The notes beneath the pieces were generated by a model, which made no database searches, was not told where the DNA came from, and saw only the letters and a list, made by a program, of their open reading frames with translations. DNA of 64,000 bases from Prevotella veroralis DSM 19559 = JCM 6290 (GTDB lineage Bacteria; Bacteroidota; Bacteroidia; Bacteroidales; Bacteroidaceae). Where the stretch lies: NCBI RefSeq assembly GCF_000377625.1, contig NZ_KB898326.1, forward strand, positions 1 to 64,000, in the 5' to 3' direction. The position numbers were made by a program, and so were the translations under genes. Below are positions 56,631-64,000 of the stretch, one piece after another (position 1 is the first letter of the stretch; the number at the start of each line of letters is the position of its first letter).

Positions 56631-56708
56631 CAGTTAATATTAGTTGTTGTTTTGGATAAAACGAATGTACTTTTAAGGCGTAGATTATCCTTTTTTAGAT
56701 TAGAATCA

Positions 56709-57419
56709 ATGGTGAACTCATCTTTTATTAGACCTTTCAGTATCATCTTCTTGTTGTCTTTTTTCCTCCTGACAAGTGTTCAATCGGCTCTTGGTAAGTC
56801 TTCTAAGCAAGAGAAACGACGCTTTGATGGTATCGACGTATCGCACCATCAGGGTAAAATCAACTGGTCGGAAGTGGCAAAAAACCGCCAGATTCAATTC
56901 GTATATATCAAGGCGACGCAAGGAACTACTATAACAGATGAATATTACAAACGCAATATTTGCGAGGCTCGTAAGCATGGGTTGCGGTGCGGCTCCTATC
57001 ATTATCTATCCTCAAAGACGCCCATTCGTGCGCAATTCCGCCATTTCTATCGAACTATCAAACGCTATTCTCAAGACCTCATACCGATGATTGACGTTGA
57101 ACGAGAGGGTGTTCGGGGGTGGACACGCAAGCAGGTTCAGGACAGCGTAGCCGTCTTTGCGGGGTTAATAAAGAAGTATTTTGGTAAGAGACCATTGATT
57201 TACTCGCAGGCAAACTTCTATAACTCGCACCTTGCGCCACGCTTTAATCAGAACTTCCTGTTCCTTGGTAAGTATAGTGCGGAGCGTCCTTCGATTAAGG
57301 GAGTAGGCCGACATAACATCTGGCAGTTTAGCGAACGAGGTAGAGTAAACGGCATTCGAGGCTTCGTGGACTTAGATCGTTTCATGTCAGGAACGTCCCT
57401 TAGCGATATTCGCCTTTAG
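56709..57419 (+). CDS. Exported GH25 muramidase-like protein
   Basis: 236 residues with a signal peptide (about 1-29, PFSIIFLLSFFLLTSVQSA) and a GH25 lysozyme barrel: FDGIDVSHHQGKINW at the start, FVYIKATQG, and the catalytic-type acidic pair LIPMIDVERE near the middle, then NIWQFSERGRV. It would cut the MurNAc-GlcNAc link in peptidoglycan. I use the ATG at 56709 because the longer frame crosses the promoter. The following transpeptidase gene has its own promoter. Confidence 0.87.
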   Translation: MVNSSFIRPFSIIFLLSFFLLTSVQSALGKSSKQEKRRFDGIDVSHHQGKINWSEVAKNRQIQFVYIKATQGTTITDEYYKRNICEARKHGLRCGSYHYLSSKTPIRAQFRHFYRTIKRYSQDLIPMIDVEREGVRGWTRKQVQDSVAVFAGLIKKYFGKRPLIYSQANFYNSHLAPRFNQNFLFLGKYSAERPSIKGVGRHNIWQFSERGRVNGIRGFVDLDRFMSGTSLSDIRL

Positions 57420-57498
57420 TTTGATTGACATTTATTGAGCCCTTTCTAAATAAATTATAAACTATCCGAAAGTTGCTAATGGGCGTCATTTTTATTTG

Positions 57499-57506
57499 TA
57501 ATTTTG
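57499..57506 (+). promoter_or_regulatory. Promoter -7 element of the transpeptidase gene
   Basis: TAATTTTG, about 58 bp before the ATG at 57565. Confidence 0.55.
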
Positions 57507-57564
57507 CTTTCCAATATGATAGATAGGCACAGAAATAATTGTTTAAGATAAAATTTAATAATAG

Positions 57565-58728
57565 ATGTATAAGTTATTTAGTAGCAAGATGATTGCTTCT
57601 TTCAAGATAGCAATGTTATCATTACCATTCCTAAGTATCGGTAGCTTGCACGCACAAGAGTTCCATGAGCAAGCCCCCCTCACATTCCGTCCATTGCTGC
57701 AAGAGCTTGGAACGAATCTGATGAAGGGTAAGAAAGGGAGTATCGTGGCACTTGATCCAGCCACGGGAGAGGTTCTTTGCATGGTAACGAACTCGCCCGA
57801 TGGACCGAATGACGGCTTAGCTATAGCCACAGCTTACCCTCCGGGCTCCACAATTAAGCCTGCGCAAGCCTTGATTTACTTGTCGGAAGGATTGGTAAAG
57901 AGCGATACCAAGATTGCTTGTCACGATGGTTTTCGTGACGGAAACATAAGGGTGAAGTGTCATCACCATTACTCCCCAGAGCCTTTAATAGGTGCTTTGG
58001 CTGTCTCATGTAACACTTGGTTCCTCAAGTCCTACCTCGCCATGATAGGCAACACACATAAGTATGGCTCTAAAGAAGAGGCTGTCACGGTGTGGCGCGA
58101 TTACTTGGTTAGCATGGGATTAGGCGGTCCTTTGGGTATAGATATGCCTGGCGAACGAGGCGGACTGGTAGCGAATGTGAACTACCTAACGCGTCGTTAC
58201 AAGACAGGTTGGACTCCCAAGACCATTATGTGGGCTGGTATGGGGCAAGGAGACATCACTGTTACGCCTCTTCAACTGTGTAACCTCGCAGCCACAATAG
58301 CCAATCGTGGGTTCTTCTTCACCCCTCATATTCACAAAAACACCGATTATGCGCCCCTCCCTTCACGCTTCCTTACACCGCGTCCAACCAAAGTGTCGGC
58401 TGCAGCTTACGGTCCTGTGATAGAAGGAATGCGTCAGGCTGTGACGAAGGGAACGGCTACAATATTGAATGGAACAACCTATCCGGTTTGTGGAAAGACG
58501 GGTACTGCGGAGAACGCAGGCAAAGATCACTCTGCATTCATTGGTTTTGCACCAATGAATCATCCGAAGATAGCCATCGCCGTGTACGTTGAACATGCTG
58601 GTTTCGGTGCTGATGTGGCTGCCCCGATAGCTGGTCTTATCATGGAGAAGTACCTTAAAGGCAAGCTAAGTCCTAAGTCTATAGCATTGGCAAAGAGGGT
58701 GGAGAAAATACAAACGATTGTCCAGTAA
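57565..58728 (+). CDS. Transpeptidase-only penicillin-binding protein
   Basis: 387 residues: a signal peptide-like N-terminus (about 1-31, SLPFLSIGSLHAQ), then directly a transpeptidase domain with S95-x-x-K98 (GSTIKPAQ), S148-C-N150 (SCNTW) and K311-T-G (CGKTGTAENAG). It lacks the pedestal/dimerisation domain of normal class B PBPs (usually 580 or more residues) and the cleavage pattern suggests a soluble periplasmic protein rather than an anchored one. All catalytic residues are present. Possible roles are carboxypeptidase, endopeptidase or specialised transpeptidase. Confidence 0.83.
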   Translation: MYKLFSSKMIASFKIAMLSLPFLSIGSLHAQEFHEQAPLTFRPLLQELGTNLMKGKKGSIVALDPATGEVLCMVTNSPDGPNDGLAIATAYPPGSTIKPAQALIYLSEGLVKSDTKIACHDGFRDGNIRVKCHHHYSPEPLIGALAVSCNTWFLKSYLAMIGNTHKYGSKEEAVTVWRDYLVSMGLGGPLGIDMPGERGGLVANVNYLTRRYKTGWTPKTIMWAGMGQGDITVTPLQLCNLAATIANRGFFFTPHIHKNTDYAPLPSRFLTPRPTKVSAAAYGPVIEGMRQAVTKGTATILNGTTYPVCGKTGTAENAGKDHSAFIGFAPMNHPKIAIAVYVEHAGFGADVAAPIAGLIMEKYLKGKLSPKSIALAKRVEKIQTIVQ

Positions 58729-58749
58729 CAATAAGGAAAAACACTAAAA

Positions 58750-58844
58750 GTAAGGACAGGAGCCCTCGGCTAGAAACCCGTCTACCTCAATTAATCAATA
58801 AAGGGTCAACTGTTTAGCGGACAGACGAGGGCGTCTGTCCCTAC
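58750..58844. mobile_element. Decayed MITE-like element
   Basis: Left end GTAAGGACAGGAGCCCTCG is degraded; right end CGGACAGACGAGGG ... GTCCCTAC is intact. Only about 95 bp, with a different interior, so a relic or internal deletion of the 139-bp element. Confidence 0.55.
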
Positions 58845-58900
58845 TTTGGGGTGTTATTTTGATTGGGAAGAACCATCTAAATTGACTTCCGTTAGGCACT

Positions 58901-59080
58901 CCTCCCCTTAGGGGAGGCTGGGTGGGGTTTCCAGACGAGGGCGTCTGTCCCTACTTTAGTACCTTATTCCCTAACCTCTCTCCGAATGGAAAGGGGAGTA
59001 GATAGTGTCATCTGAAAACGACGGGGGCGTTTCTTCATTGCCAAGAGAGGCTTTCTTCGATATGAAGAGACGCCCTTTTC
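58901..59080. repeat. Long inverted repeat, right copy
   Basis: Reverse complement of 48920-49099, about five mismatches in 180 bp, no gaps. Includes a GC-rich hairpin, one MITE end (58930-58960), the CCATTCGGAGAG repeat and part of array E6. Confidence 0.88.
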
Positions 59081-59124
59081 ATTGCAAGGAAACGCCCTCC
59101 TTGATTGGAGAAGGGCGTTCCTTT
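59015..59124. repeat. 22-bp tandem array, GAAACGCC family, copy E6
   Basis: Five exact 22-bp units at 59015, 59037, 59059, 59081 and 59103, in mixed orientation. The first units are within the long inverted repeat. Confidence 0.87.
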
Positions 59125-59145
59125 AATTAATGATAATACCAACTT

Positions 59146-59284
59146 GTAGGGACAGACGCCCTCGTCTGTCCGCCAAAACACAGCAAATAAAAGCCTCCCC
59201 AAGCCCCTCCAAAGGAGGGGATGTTGTCTATCAGAATGTCATGAAAGGGTAGATGGGTGGATAGACAAGGGCATCTGTCCCTAC
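59146..59284. mobile_element. 139-bp MITE-like element, copy 3
   Basis: Same length and ends as the copies at 4824 and 6627, same orientation as the first. The right end has drifted (GTGGATAGACAAGGGC), while the left end is intact. Confidence 0.78.
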
Positions 59285-59469
59285 TTTGCGGCATCATTTT
59301 GATTAAAATAATATGTCATTAAAACAACATGTCATTATGTCCTTCTGTCTTAAAACTATGTTGCAAAGTGGGTAGGCAAGGGCATTCCCCCCTGCTTGTT
59401 ACTACAGCTTCTGACAAAACTATTCATAACTTTACATTATGAATTGTGTGTTTTGAATAGATAAATGTG

Positions 59470-59477
59470 TATCTTTG
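59470..59477 (+). promoter_or_regulatory. Promoter -7 element of the nucleotidyltransferase operon
   Basis: TATCTTTG ends five bases before the ATG at 59483, so the message would have almost no leader. It rules out the upstream ATG at 59465. Confidence 0.68.
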
Positions 59478-59482
59478 CATGG

Positions 59483-60211
59483 ATGAAGTATGCAATCATA
59501 GCCGCTGGAGACGGCTCCCGACTGGCACAAGAAGGTGTTACTGATTCCAAGCCATTGGTTAAGGTGAATGGAGAACGGCTTATTGACCGGTTGATAAGAG
59601 TGTTTGTTGCGAATGATGCAACCGATATTCTCGTTATCTGCAATGAGCACATGACGGATGTTGCAAGGCACCTCGTTGAGGTGGAGGAACAGGGTTTGAA
59701 TGGGCATCATGTCCCTCTGCAATTCCTGATCAAGACGACTCTTAGTTCCATGCACAGCCTCTATGAGCTGCGAAAATACCTACTTGACGAACCCTTCATA
59801 CTGACGACTGTAGATACAATCTTCGATGAGCAAGCGTTCAGTTCGTATGTCTCTACTTTCCGAAAAAGGCTGCATCAGGGGGTGGATGCACTGATGGGTG
59901 TAACCGATTATATCGATGATGAGAAACCGCTCTACGTGTCGACTGATTCGCAACTACACGTTACGGGCTATTATGACCATGCACACCCTGATACGCAATA
60001 TATCTCTGCGGGCATCTATGGACTTACCCCTCTGACCCTCTCCATACTGAATGATTGCATTGCAAAAGGGCAACATCGCATGCGTAACTTTCAGCGTGCT
60101 TTGGTGGAAAATGGGCTTCACGTTGAGGCTTATCCATTGTCGAAAGTCTTTGACATAGACCATGCTTCTGATATAACAAAGGCTGAAGAATATTTGAATA
60201 AAAGGCTCTAA
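59483..60211 (+). CDS. Sugar/inositol-phosphate nucleotidyltransferase
   Basis: 242 residues with a MobA/GT-A nucleotidyltransferase fold: nucleotide loop IIAAGDGSRLAQEG, Lys in KPLVKVNGERLID, and metal Asp in FILTTVDTIFDEQ. Next to a CDP-alcohol transferase and an inositol-phosphate synthase, it best fits a CTP:inositol-phosphate (or similar polyol-phosphate) cytidylyltransferase (inference). The ATG at 59483 follows the promoter; the stop is two bases before the ATP-grasp gene, so the two are coupled. Other NDP-sugar products remain possible. Confidence 0.8.
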   Translation: MKYAIIAAGDGSRLAQEGVTDSKPLVKVNGERLIDRLIRVFVANDATDILVICNEHMTDVARHLVEVEEQGLNGHHVPLQFLIKTTLSSMHSLYELRKYLLDEPFILTTVDTIFDEQAFSSYVSTFRKRLHQGVDALMGVTDYIDDEKPLYVSTDSQLHVTGYYDHAHPDTQYISAGIYGLTPLTLSILNDCIAKGQHRMRNFQRALVENGLHVEAYPLSKVFDIDHASDITKAEEYLNKRL

Positions 60212-60213
60212 CC

Positions 60214-61038
60214 ATGTTACTCATACAACGGGCAAAGCGTTATTCGCCCCATTCTGAAGAGAAAGATTTGGCTATCTTGGAGGCAGTGGGTAGGCTGTTA
60301 GGCAAGGTAGACATCGTGGGTGAAGAAGCGTTGGAAACCTTTTTACAATCGCATGAGAGGGTAGGGGAGAGTCTATCAAAAGCCGGAGTGCCCACCGAGC
60401 GACGTCTCGTTCTCTCCATGGGGCGTGCTCCGCAGACCTTAGATTCTCTATCCACATTGGAGGAAAAAGGTGTCTGTGTGCTTAATCCCACAGCTGGTGT
60501 GCGAGCCTGCCAACGTAGTAATATAGAACGAGTAATGCGTGAAAATCATCTTCCATTGCCACCATCAGAAGGAGAAAAAGGCTATTGGCTGAAGCGTGGC
60601 GACCAAAGTGCAGAGACCCAAGAGGACGTTTGCTATTGTGCGAATCGGGCTGAACTGGAGCTTGCCAAAGAGCGTCTTCAACAGCGAGGAATCGTCGATT
60701 TCATTGTACAAGCGCATGTGGAAGGCGATTTAATCAAGTTTTATGGCGTTGAAGGAACGAATTTCTTTCGTTGTTTCTATCCTTGTGACGATGGTGAAAC
60801 GAAGTTTGGTGCAGAGCAGCGGAACGGTATTTCTCATCATTTCAGCTACTCCAAAGGGCAGTTGCAATACGATGCAGAACAGTTGTCGAGGCTTTTGCAA
60901 ACCCCTATCTATGGTGGCGATGCTATCATTCGAGCCGATGGAACTTATGTCATCATCGACTTCAATGATTGGCCGAGTTACTCCCGTTGTCGTCAAGAGG
61001 CAGCTCAATCGATTGTTGAAAGAGTGCGTCAGCTGTGA
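60214..61038 (+). CDS. ATP-grasp domain protein
   Basis: 274 residues. The N-terminal 95 residues look like a pre-ATP-grasp domain (LLIQRAKRYSPHSEEKDLAI, NPTAGVRACQRSNI). The rest has an ATP-grasp arrangement: Lys in YWLKRGDQ, FIVQAHVEGDLIKFYGVEG, and the metal-ligand strand GGDAIIRADGTYVIIDFNDW. Such enzymes join an acyl phosphate to an amine or thiol. The substrate is unknown; its place between a nucleotidyltransferase and a phosphatidyltransferase suggests lipid head-group work. I cannot name the family. Confidence 0.7.
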   Translation: MLLIQRAKRYSPHSEEKDLAILEAVGRLLGKVDIVGEEALETFLQSHERVGESLSKAGVPTERRLVLSMGRAPQTLDSLSTLEEKGVCVLNPTAGVRACQRSNIERVMRENHLPLPPSEGEKGYWLKRGDQSAETQEDVCYCANRAELELAKERLQQRGIVDFIVQAHVEGDLIKFYGVEGTNFFRCFYPCDDGETKFGAEQRNGISHHFSYSKGQLQYDAEQLSRLLQTPIYGGDAIIRADGTYVIIDFNDWPSYSRCRQEAAQSIVERVRQL

Positions 61039-61091
61039 AAGTCATCCCCTTTTGACTATTAACAAACGATAATGAAAGTCTTGAAAGATAC

Positions 61092-62768
61092 ATGATAATA
61101 AGAGAGAAAATAGATAAATTCCGCACATTACTACGTGCTTCTATGAAGTCGGAAGACACCGAAGAGTGGCTAGATGTGCATTTCACACGTCCCATCGGAC
61201 TTGCTTTTGCCTTGCTCTGGCACCGCTTTGGCGTCACTCCTAACAGCATTACAATCCTCTCCATATTCCTTGGTGTGGCGGCAGGAGTGATGTTCTCTTT
61301 CACAGACACATTATATAATGTAGTGGGCGTAGTGCTCTTGATGCTTGCAAACTTTTGTGATTCCACCGACGGACAACTAGCTCGTCTCACCAACCAGCGG
61401 TCGATGAAGGGGCGTTGTTTGGATGGTTTCGCTGGTGATACATGGTTTTTTACGATCTATCTAGCCCTTGTCTTGCGCCTTTGGAACGAGCCTATACCCT
61501 TCACGACAGTGCCTTGGGGCATTGGAGGATTGGTCTTGGCAGCCGTTGCAGGTCTATTGTCTCACTCGCCACAAAGCTCCTTGAGCGACTATTATCGTCA
61601 GATACATCTTTACTTCCTGATGGGTAGGAAAGGTTCAGAATTAGGCTCTTATGCACAGGAACAAGCGATAGTTGAATCGCTGAAAGGCAAACCGAATGTC
61701 TTTTGGGAGCGTGCTTTCCACTCCAATTATCAGCATTATTGCCAGAGTCAGGAGCGTCGCACACCTGCTTTCCAGCGTTTCCACAAAGCGTTGATGGCAC
61801 AGTATGGCAGCATAGAGCAGGTTCCGCAAGAACTGAAAGAACGTTTTTTGAAAGGGAGCCGACCGCTCATGCCCTTCACAAACCTGCTTACTTTTAACAG
61901 TAGAGCTATCCTCCTTTACATCACCTGCTTACTGAATTGCCCTTGGATCTACCTCCTTTTTGAAGTCACGATATATAACCTCATGTATGTATATATGCAC
62001 CAGAAACACGAGAAACTGTGTGCATCTTTGATGCAGAACATCGGTGAGGGGGGGCTGACAAAGTCGTCCGTTATCCTCTTCGACTTCGGCGGAACGCTCG
62101 ATACACAGGGCTGTCACTGGGGCAAAATGCTTTGGCATGGATATGAAGCGATGGGTGTTCCCGTGACAGAAGAGCAGTTTCGGGAAGCCTACGTATATGC
62201 TGAACGAAAGTTAGGGAGCGAACCTTTGATTCATGCCAACGACACTTTCCGTAGGATGTTATCGGTGAAACTCAGCTTAGAGTTCGATTACCTCTTAGAG
62301 AAAGGATGGTTGACTGTTGATGAGCAAAGTGCGAGGAAGATGCAAACAGAGCTTGAAAACCATATATATAATAAGGTGGAAACGACAATCGGAAGCAGTA
62401 AGAACGTTCTTGAACAGCTTCGGAAGCGATACAGATTGGGCTTAGTAACCAACTTCTATGGCAATATGTCCGTTGTTCTCAAGGAGTTCCAGCTGTCCAA
62501 TCTCTTTGAGACTGTGACCGAGAGCGCCGTTGTTGGCGTTCGTAAACCATCCCCAGAGATATTCAGAAAAGCCGTTGCCGCTATGCAAGTGCAGCCTGAC
62601 AGGGTGTTAGTAGTGGGTGATAGCTATACGAAGGACATTCTTCCTGCCCATGAGATAGGCTGCCGTACCTGTTGGATCAAGGGTGAGGGATGGGACAAGG
62701 AAGAGCCGCAAGCACCTGTTGCCGACCTTATTATTCATGAGTTAAAGGTACTTTTATCCTACGAATAA
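61092..62768 (+). CDS. CDP-alcohol phosphatidyltransferase fused to HAD hydrolase domain
   Basis: 558 residues. Residues about 30-310 form a membrane CDP-alcohol phosphatidyltransferase with D90-x2-D93-G94-x2-A97-R98-x8-G107-x3-D111; the fourth Asp falls one place late (D116 in LDGFAGD), with a soluble insert at about 162-260. Residues 326-558 are a HAD domain: D331-F-G-G-T-L-D, TNFYGN, RKPSPEIF and VVGDSYTKD. HAD phosphatases normally have Asp at the position of Gly333. With the neighbouring inositol-phosphate synthase, the protein may make an inositol-phosphate lipid and dephosphorylate it (inference). Confidence 0.8.
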   Translation: MIIREKIDKFRTLLRASMKSEDTEEWLDVHFTRPIGLAFALLWHRFGVTPNSITILSIFLGVAAGVMFSFTDTLYNVVGVVLLMLANFCDSTDGQLARLTNQRSMKGRCLDGFAGDTWFFTIYLALVLRLWNEPIPFTTVPWGIGGLVLAAVAGLLSHSPQSSLSDYYRQIHLYFLMGRKGSELGSYAQEQAIVESLKGKPNVFWERAFHSNYQHYCQSQERRTPAFQRFHKALMAQYGSIEQVPQELKERFLKGSRPLMPFTNLLTFNSRAILLYITCLLNCPWIYLLFEVTIYNLMYVYMHQKHEKLCASLMQNIGEGGLTKSSVILFDFGGTLDTQGCHWGKMLWHGYEAMGVPVTEEQFREAYVYAERKLGSEPLIHANDTFRRMLSVKLSLEFDYLLEKGWLTVDEQSARKMQTELENHIYNKVETTIGSSKNVLEQLRKRYRLGLVTNFYGNMSVVLKEFQLSNLFETVTESAVVGVRKPSPEIFRKAVAAMQVQPDRVLVVGDSYTKDILPAHEIGCRTCWIKGEGWDKEEPQAPVADLIIHELKVLLSYE

Positions 62769-62859
62769 GTACTATTTGAAGTTTAAATAAGCTGAAAAAT
62801 AATTAGAAGAAAGCAATATTAGTAAAGTAAGAGCGTTTGGTTTATAATATAAAAGGCGT

Positions 62860-64000
62860 ATGAAAGAAATAAATGTAAAGCCTGCAGAGGGTAGACTCGG
62901 AGTGTTGGTCGTTGGATGTGGAGCTGTTGCTACAACATTCATAACGGGTGTATTGATGGCACGTAAGGGGCTTGCAAAGCCTATCGGGTCGATGACACAA
63001 TATGACAAGATACGTGTTGGGCATGGAGCCGATAAGCAGTATCTGCACTACAAGGACATTGTTTCGATGGCAGACCTTCGTGATCTTGTCTTCGGGACAT
63101 GGGATGTCTACCCTCAAAACGCATATCAAGCTGCGGTCTATGCAGAGGTCTTGAAGGCTAAAGACATTGAACCTGTTCGGGACGAGCTGATGGCTATTAA
63201 GCCTATGAAAGCAGCCTTCGACAAGAATTACGCCAAGCGTCTTGATGGCGATAATGTTAAGGATTGCAGGACGAGATGGGATATGGTTGAGGCGTTAAGA
63301 GCCGATATCCGCGACTTTAAAGAGCGTGAGCAATGCGATAGAGTAGTGGTTATCTGGGCTGCTTCCACAGAGATATTTGTACCTTACGATGCGGCTTATC
63401 ACAAGACACTCGACCAACTACAAGCTGCGATGAAGGCTGACGACAGAGAGCACATAGCCCCTTCCATGTGTTATGCTTACGCTGCTTTGGAAGAGAGATG
63501 CCCGTTTATCATGGGTGCTCCTAACACTACTGTCGACATTCCCGCGATGTGGGAATTAGCAGAGAAGACGCACATGCCGATTGCAGGAAAGGACTTCAAG
63601 ACAGGTCAAACACTGGTGAAATCAGGCTTCGCACCTATCATTAAGACCCGTAATTTGGGCTTGGCAGGATGGTTCTCAACCAATATCCTCGGTAATAGGG
63701 ATGGGCTTGTTCTGGACGAGCCAGCCAACTTCCACACCAAAGAAGTTAGTAAGCTGTCCACCTTAGAGACCATTTGTAAGCCAGACGAGCAGCCCGACTT
63801 ATATGGAAACATCTATCACAAGGTGCGTATCAACTACTATCCTCCACGCAACGACAATAAAGAAGGGTGGGATAATATTGATATCTTCGGGTGGATGGGA
63901 TACCCAATGCAGATCAAGATAAACTTCCTTTGCCGTGATTCCATCCTTGCCGCACCCTTGTTATTAGACCTTGTTTTGTTGTCAGATGTGGCTGTTAGGG
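62860..64000 (+). CDS. Inositol-3-phosphate synthase (cut by window end)
   Basis: Open to the last base; 380 residues visible of an expected 430 or so. NAD-dependent conversion of glucose-6-phosphate to myo-inositol-3-phosphate. Visible: the NAD fold LGVLVVGCGAVATTFITGVL, VVVIWAASTE, the MGAPNTTVDIPAM loop, and the family signature DFKTGQTLVKSG followed by STNILGNRDGLVL. It starts 91 bp after the fused transferase; no clear promoter is seen in the gap, so co-transcription is likely. It anchors the view that this locus makes inositol lipids. Confidence 0.9.
   Translation, partial: MKEINVKPAEGRLGVLVVGCGAVATTFITGVLMARKGLAKPIGSMTQYDKIRVGHGADKQYLHYKDIVSMADLRDLVFGTWDVYPQNAYQAAVYAEVLKAKDIEPVRDELMAIKPMKAAFDKNYAKRLDGDNVKDCRTRWDMVEALRADIRDFKEREQCDRVVVIWAASTEIFVPYDAAYHKTLDQLQAAMKADDREHIAPSMCYAYAALEERCPFIMGAPNTTVDIPAMWELAEKTHMPIAGKDFKTGQTLVKSGFAPIIKTRNLGLAGWFSTNILGNRDGLVLDEPANFHTKEVSKLSTLETICKPDEQPDLYGNIYHKVRINYYPPRNDNKEGWDNIDIFGWMGYPMQIKINFLCRDSILAAPLLLDLVLLSDVAVR

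Larger units (their letters stand above)
58729..59469. other. Gap between transpeptidase and inositol-lipid genes, repeats
   Basis: About 740 bp with no gene. Contains a decayed MITE-like copy (58750-58844, 95 bp), the right copy of the long inverted repeat (58901-59080), a 22-bp array (59015-59124) and the third full MITE-like element (59146-59284). Bases 59285-59469 are AT-rich and unexplained apart from the promoter at their end. Confidence 0.75.

Overview
The window reads as a chromosomal stretch of an oral-type Prevotella (Bacteroidales). The support is moderate GC, promoters of the Bacteroidetes type (TTTG about 20 bp before TAnnTTTG), few Shine-Dalgarno sites, a SusC/Oar-like TonB receptor, and families typical of Bacteroidales (DUF3256, DUF2582, the TIGR01201 HU-like family, GH125). 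The species call is inference. No rRNA or tRNA gene and no CRISPR array was recognised.

Layout. 1-770: end of an IS982-type transposase, then repeats. 771-4102 (-): hisS, purA, fur, with fur and purA overlapping. 4.1-5.4 kb: a large repeat-filled gap, then pncB. 6.9-12.6 kb (-): MATE pump, small outer-membrane barrel, D-lactate dehydrogenase, OPT transporter. 12.7-18.8 kb: trmO, two unknown proteins including a mini HExxH protein, a DUF3256 protein, a nucleoside transporter, a bifunctional nuclease and rsmE. 19-29 kb: TonB receptor, cupin, DUF1573 protein, aspS, winged-helix protein, manC, phytase-like protein, HU-like protein. 29.5-34.8 kb: valS diverging from mazG, a lipoprotein and rnz. 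35-44.2 kb (-): a long run with MATE pump, CMP-kinase-like protein, phosphodiesterase, rfbB, purT, fdtA, acyltransferase, fdtB-like aminotransferase and GH125 mannosidase, ending next to a candidate small RNA. The core of this run looks like a dTDP-3-amino-3,6-dideoxyhexose pathway. 44.4-46.3 kb (-): pyrB and pyrI with a lipoprotein gene between them. 46.4-58.7 kb: PBP1A, a five-gene operon (rlmL-like, DPP IV-like, purD, membrane protein, DedA-like), epsC, a GH25 protein and a transpeptidase-only PBP. 59.5-64 kb (+): nucleotidyltransferase, ATP-grasp, CDP-alcohol phosphatidyltransferase fused to a HAD domain, and inositol-3-phosphate synthase cut by the window end. This last group looks like an inositol-phospholipid biosynthesis locus.

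The most unusual signal is non-coding. Ten intergenic tandem arrays, built from three unrelated sequence families, all have a period of exactly 22 bp. Each unit is an imperfect palindrome of about 16-18 bp with a 4-6 bp linker. They sit mostly downstream of genes. Mixed in with them are three 139-bp MITE-like elements with terminal inverted repeats, and a near-perfect 180-bp inverted repeat that brackets 9.8 kb. A second non-coding signal is a compact promoter-stem-terminator unit at 34938-35066 that looks like a small RNA of about 95 nt.
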